Part shown: piece after piece, positions 57,990 to 64,000 of the stretch | How the letters are laid out: every line of letters starts with the position of its first letter | Numbering within the stretch: the first letter of the stretch is position 1 | Source of the DNA: Diploptera punctata | Taxonomy: Eukaryota; Arthropoda; Insecta; Blattodea; Blaberidae | Length of the DNA stretch: 64,000 nucleotides | Assembly (NCBI GenBank): GCA_030220185.1 | Contig: JASPKZ010002338.1 | Location: 186,001 to 250,000, forward strand | Direction: 5' to 3' | Notes under the pieces: model-generated | Told to the model about the DNA's origin: nothing | The model's input: the letters and a program-made list of their open reading frames with translations, nothing else | The model's database searches: none | Program-made: the position numbers and the translations under genes

Positions 57990-60900
57990 GTAACATAGAT
58001 GTAATATGATATAGTGTTGGCTGTTTCTTGATGTGGAGAGGTAAGTGTTGAGATGAATAATAATTAAGGGGTAAACATATAATTGAATTAAACAGAGAAT
58101 GATTAGCATGGCAAGGGGAGGGGAAGTCAAAGCAAGTGACATAATAGTAACTAGCACTTGTTTCCCTGTGCCACCAAACACGGAAATGCTTTTAGCTAAT
58201 TTTTCACGTCTTCACTGCCTAATCCCAGATAAGACGGAGAGGTAACTAGATTATATTCTATTGAAAGGCTCAGCGCATAAATTACACATGTAACATTGTC
58301 TTTCTTACTGTTATTATTGTTTGTGTTCACGTGCCACACAATTTACATGTTCCCATTTTTCTGTACATCCATCACTAGTGGTGTTGTGCGAGAATAGGAT
58401 GTTTTCTACATGCTTTACAACGTTTTTGGAACAGTGCAGCGCGACATCTTGAAGAAGTAATTCTCTTCTTACCCGATGTTGTCGTAACATTTTGAAGAAG
58501 GATTTGTGTCCCGAAAAAGAATTACTGGTTCAGGTTGGGTTTGGTTTTCGGTAGAGCCGGATTCTCTTCTTAGGGTCGGAAGTTGGTACACTGGATAGGA
58601 AAGCACTTCAAAATTACTAAAAAATGTTTCTTGTAGAAATAATTGTAAATTTATTCATTTCTTATTTTCCCAGCAGATCAAGTAAATGTAGGTGGTATTA
58701 TTCTTCACCGTGAATTAAAATAAATTAATTTTCATCCTTTCTTGAATCAATTATTCTTCTTGTATTAAATATAACATTTTATCAGCGGATCTCTTCTTGC
58801 TTCTATTTTTGTTGAAAGTTGTATGCAGAATGAATAGTGTAATTCTTTTATAATTTTAAGACCATTATTACATCACATGATGGTAATTTTAAATTCTATT
58901 GGTTAAAAGTTCTATATAAATATATATAAGTTTTAATTTGATTTTTTAAATCAAAAAGTTTATTGTTTTAACATCCAATCAGAGTTTAGTTTACTTTCAT
59001 TTAAGAATATGAAGTTATGCAAGTGTCCTTATTACAGTTATAATAGAAGGCTTTATAATTTTAACAACAATGACTTAAACCAATTTTTAAAAGCATTCTT
59101 TACAAAGACCGTTTCGTAATAAAATTTCTTTAATTGTTACTGAGACATTTTTATTCAACAATAACCAACAATGAATTATTTAGATGTTTTTCTTTATTTA
59201 AGTTATATTTAAATATTAAAAGAATTTTAAAATACAAAAATATTAACTTTAACTTTCATATTTATTATGATATTAAAATCCTGCTATAATCTGAACACAC
59301 ACAATATACCAAATATTGACTATATATTATACCACCAAGTTAACTATGCACGGGCGGAGGGGAAGAGTTTTAGCGCTAGTGTCGCCGAACTACTGAATCT
59401 ATGGAAGGGATGTAGAAGAAGACTGTACATCCGATCACGTATTGAAATGGTTCAACTTTAAGTGTGGGCGGAGAATCCCTAAACACGTGTGAAAAATCTT
59501 AACATGATTGTCAAATTAGTCATTTAAGCACGGAACGCTCACGCGGTCGGATAATTTAAAATCACAGTATTTGTCGTGTCTCCGTTTTACCAGTCTCACA
59601 ATAAATCACAAGTGGCAACATGTAATGAGAAGGGACAGCCCATTCCTACACGTAACCCCAATAGTAACAGGGTTGTCAAATTAGTAATTTTGCCAATGAT
59701 CGCTTAGAAGGACGGACCATTAAAATCCATAGTATTTGACAGCTCTCTACCTGCCAGATAAAGAACATATACAGAGGACAGGAAGTGGCAACATAGTAAG
59801 GAAGAGAAAGAGAGCATGTTAGTTAATTTATTTTCCGCCTGCAAAGATGACTTAGTGGAGTAGTGTATAAAGGGTAGAGGGAAAGCATTGCTGCCGAAAG
59901 GGTTACCCATACCGGACAGGTCGAATATGATAAGCCAGACGAAGAAAGTACCTTGGTCGAAAAAGTGCCAAAAAGTGCGGACATGGGGTTCCACTGGGGT
60001 AAAATTCTCCAGAGGTAAAATAGTCCCCCATTCGATTATCCGGGCGGGAACTACTTCAGGAAATCCATGCCAAAGGCTCAAACAGAGGGACATGTTCCTA
60101 GGAACGTGGAATGTTAGGACTTCAAAGATATGAACAGACAGATGAATGGAGAAAACTACATAATAGTGAGCTACGTGAGATGTATAAGAAGCCAGGTATA
60201 ATAAGAACAGTTAAGTCTTATAGACTGCGATGGGCAGGACATGTGGCACGAATGGGGGATGAAAGAGGGGCGTGGAAGCTTCTTGTAGGAAAACTAGAGG
60301 GAAAACACCCAGGTGGTAGACCAAGAATGAGGTGGGAGAATAACATTAACTATGATTTGAGGGAAGTAGATTATACAGTGAATGATTGGAAAATATTAGC
60401 TCAGGATAGGGATGCATGGAGAGTTTATGTCCGTGCGGCCATGAACCTACTGGTTCGATAGTGCCAGTGAGTTAGAGTTAGTTAAGATAATTTTTAAATA
60501 AAGTCCCATCTTGAAATTGCGGAACATTATGAAATGAGGGATTGTGCAATAATAGGGTAACAGTGCGATGTCATTAATGCATGACAGGCTTAAGTGACAT
60601 ATATTCACTTGAAGTAGGTAAACTTTTTAATTACATTATTTTAAATGTGAAATGTAAGAAGACAATTGAAGAGCAACTGGAACGTCAGTTTTATGTTATC
60701 CAGAAGTTTCCATGACAACCCTGCAAACATCTTATGTGCTTTAATTCCACTGTTTTTCAACAAATTATACAAGTACCAATGATGGCACACGAAATAGTAT
60801 ATTACGATGCTAGGTTGGGAAGTGGTTTTTACAGAAGTGAGGATATTATTAAAAACCGAGTGATAGCGATATTTTTAATTTCCGAGATTCTGTAAAACAC

Positions 60901-61879
60901 TTCACAAACGTGCGTTGTACATTTTTTTACGCGATGGTGTTTTCAAAATAATAAATAATAGTACAATAATAACATCTTTGTTGAAAATATTTGCGTTCAT
61001 TATAAACAAGTGACTAACGTTAACAGTGTGGTCAATGTTTATTAGTTAAGACTACAGGAGGCCGTGACACCAATCAGTAATGAAATGGCGGCAAGTATCT
61101 ATTTATTGTTTTATATTATTTCAAATGAAGTTCAATTCATTTAAAATGCATTGATTTGTTTTATATACAGTGTGATTATAAAGTCCCAGTACATTTTGTA
61201 GATAACGTAGCGCAAATATCACAAAAATTATAAGGTAGTTTCTACTATCAAATTAGTGTTCAACATATCCTCCATCAATCTCAAAACATGTTTCCCAACG
61301 ACGGACCGTCGCGTCACCCGGAAAACATGCACCAACATATCCTCTGTAATCATTTCACTCGCTTGGCGTATGCGTTCTTTCAGCACTTGCAGATTAGGAA
61401 ACTTGGTTCTGTACACCTGTTGCTTGATGAACCCCCAAGCAAAAACGTCCAGGGGTGCGAGGTCTGGCGAACGAGGTGCCCAGATACGAGGAGATGCCCT
61501 GTTGGGAAAGCTGTCATTGAGATACCCGCGTACAGCCAGAGCAAAGTGTGGTGGTGCTCCATCTTGTTGTAACACCACTGTATCAATGATACCATCTTGC
61601 TGTAACTGTGGCTGTAAGAAAAGTTGCAACATATCAAGATACACGTCTCCCGTGATGGTTTCCTTTGGAATCTGTCTCTAACTTCTTCGTACGACTGGCC
61701 TCTTAAACGCGCAGCAACAATCTCTATCCGCTCTTCAATGGTGAACATATTTGTATCTTTCGAATGGCTGTAACAGAAATACGATATGTAAGCGATTTGT
61801 TTAAAATGTACTGGGACTTTATAATCACACTGTATTATCAGTTTAACGTTCTTTGAAAGGATTGATGATGATGATGATG

Positions 61880-61911
<32 letters not shown>

Positions 61912-62716
61912 CTCCAGATCGCGACAGACAATAAAAGCCCTTAGCATACCAGCCACCTGCTGGTCTCACATCTACATGTGTTAATCGCAGAGGTGGACAA
62001 TCATTGTGATATGTGGTCAGCATGTCGGGTGCCCCCAGCCGTTATAGTTGGTTTTCTCAACCTGGAATCGCTACTTATTGGAGCTATCCAATTTCTAGGT
62101 GGGCACCGGTCCCATACTGCTCGAAATTCTATAAGAACATTTGTTCACCTATGGGGACTCGAGTCAGCGCAAGTCCCGTAGCTCTGCGCCAAGGCATCAT
62201 GCCTTAAACCACTTAGCTACGGCGCGTAGCAATAGTAGTAATAATAATAATATTAATAATAATAATAATACATCGTAATTCTGCCCGAAGGCAGGTCCTT
62301 CACTGCAATCATAGCATTTTCATGCTATGCTTGCAGCTTTACTAGGGAATTGTAGGTGTGGTAGCTTCCCGTTGCTTTCCACACCGGTGAAGGATGATGA
62401 TGGCCATATGATTTCGGGGACCGTTTGGGCCTTAAAGTTTTCCTGACATTTGTCTTACAGGTGAGGAAAAACTCCGATAAAAACCTCACCCAGAAAAATT
62501 GCCCCGACCGGGGATCGAACCCGGGCCCGCTGCATGATAAGGCAGCACGCTACCTCGAGACCACAGCGGTGGACATTAATAATAATAATAATAATATCAA
62601 TAATGATGATGATAATAATAATAATAATAATATAATAATAATAACAATAACAATACTCTACTTATGTCCGGCGCAATTTTATGTCGAGGAATGACATGAT
62701 CAGAAAATCTTATTAT

Positions 62717-62750
<34 letters not shown>

Positions 62751-62761
62751 TAATAATAATA

Positions 62762-62830
<69 letters not shown>

Positions 62831-64000
62831 TGCCTGGATATGTCCAGGAATGAGATAAGGTGTGTGATATAAAGAATGCCAGGTGACCAGACCTGTCGCA
62901 CGATTACAAAGAAAGACAAAATGGAACTAAATGTTTCTGATTAATATAAAAAAGCGTCGAATGAAGCAAAGAGACCAACTCCGAGGAAGAATTACACTGG
63001 CTCCTATTGGTACACTGAATAGATGAGACGGAGAACGAACTCGAGACACAGAGCTAGAGGGCGTGTTGTCTAAACACTTGCGCTACGGATTCCATGACAA
63101 TAAATATAAACATGCCATTGTAGCTATGTGAACGACTTGCCCTACGCCAACTCCAGATTCTTTTAAATAGCCACTCACGAAATTTAAAAATTAAAAACAC
63201 TTGCTACATGATTATAAAAAAACAATAAACTCGAAACTACCCAAACGGTTTTTCTGTTTGAATAATTTAAAAAAAAATCATTACTTATTCATTGAGTCCA
63301 TCCCCTGGGATTTAAACTGGCGGATGAAGCACGATTGGTCGGTTCGTAGAGCCGCGGTCATCTGATTGGTTGCCCCTCTTCGTCCCGGACAGCCGACCAT
63401 TTCCAACACCGCTGCAGAGACGAGACCAGATCGGAGTGAAGACTACTGGGTGTTGGGTGTTTAACAAATTCCACTGTGCATTTGTGTGTCTGTGTAATCT
63501 ACTCACATTTACAGTTCTATATCCACCGGTAAGTCTCTTTTCACACATTTATCAATTAAGATTTATTCATTCTATTATAAACAATGGCTAACCAATCCGT
63601 ATTTTATCATTTGATTACTATCTTCGATTGTTTATCGATTATTTTGAAACATGTTTACGGTGCTAATTCTTTCTTCTTTAACAATATTTATTTTAACTCT
63701 GTTTATGTGATTTATATATCTTAATTTATCGTTTGTCATATACAACTATTAATACATCTTATTAAATATATTTGAATTTATTTTATGTGTTTTGAAGCTA
63801 CTGTTTAAGTCCAGATAAATCAACCGAATTCATTGCACTCGATTGAAAATGTATTGTTTTATCGACTTTTAAGGCGGTATAAGCACCAAATTCACCGGTT
63901 AAGTGAATGTATTTATATGTACTGATAGTTTTGTCCAATAAGTGTTATATTTTTTTTACATATTTATTATTTAAATTTCAACAAAACAATATAACATTTT

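Overview
The window is eukaryotic, AT-rich and packed with repeats. I see no bacterial operon, no CRISPR array and no complete protein-coding host gene. Intron-bearing tRNA-Tyr genes, initiator tRNA-Met genes, many families of non-LTR retrotransposons (LINEs), tRNA-headed SINEs, Penelope-like elements, a mariner-type transposon and abundant (AAT)n, (GAT)n and (AT)n arrays fit a large insect genome. The most frequent LINE C-terminal peptide (motifs such as RLRWAGHVARMGNER) is one I associate with cockroaches, probably Periplaneta americana. That attribution is from memory and unverified.

Layout. 1-4430: LINE 3' ends and a tandemly duplicated unit of about 1.5 kb carrying a head-to-head pair of tRNA genes, initiator Met on minus and Tyr on plus. 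4430-9770: LINE and SINE remains. 9770-17300: three more copies of the tRNA pair unit. The unit at 9770-11560 contains a piece that looks like the C-terminal coding end of a ZC3H15/DFRP1-like gene, itself interrupted by a LINE. 15990-18170: Penelope-derived palindromes and a nested inverted repeat. 18270-25100: a tRNA-Tyr relic, a zinc-knuckle LINE, tRNA-cored foldback elements, SINEs and a 451-bp tandem duplication. 25400-30500: nested LINEs, a 276-bp satellite-like repeat, SINE-in-SINE insertions and the longest LINE-A copy. 30500-46400: more of the same plus two further Penelope palindromes and a LINE split by a MITE-like element. 46400-57000: MITE clusters, the best-preserved reverse transcriptase (51862-53331) and a Penelope GIY-YIG endonuclease end (53968-54412). 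57000-62900: very long microsatellites, LINE-A remnants and an internally deleted mariner element. 63300-63530: a GC-richer stretch with two inverted CCAAT boxes and a splice-donor-like GTAAGT, possibly the first exon of a host gene.

Family names (LINE-A, SINE-A, MITE-1 and so on) are local labels used only here. Many insertions can be dated relative to each other because target-site duplications (TSDs) or restored reading frames are visible. The most interesting signal is a shared hammerhead-ribozyme-like core in the Penelope-derived sequences: a CNGANGA box, a short stem II, GAAA and then a self-complementary stem III. In three of the five plus-strand cases it overlaps the last codons of the Penelope ORF. 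All five lie in Penelope-derived sequence, and four of them sit in large palindromes.
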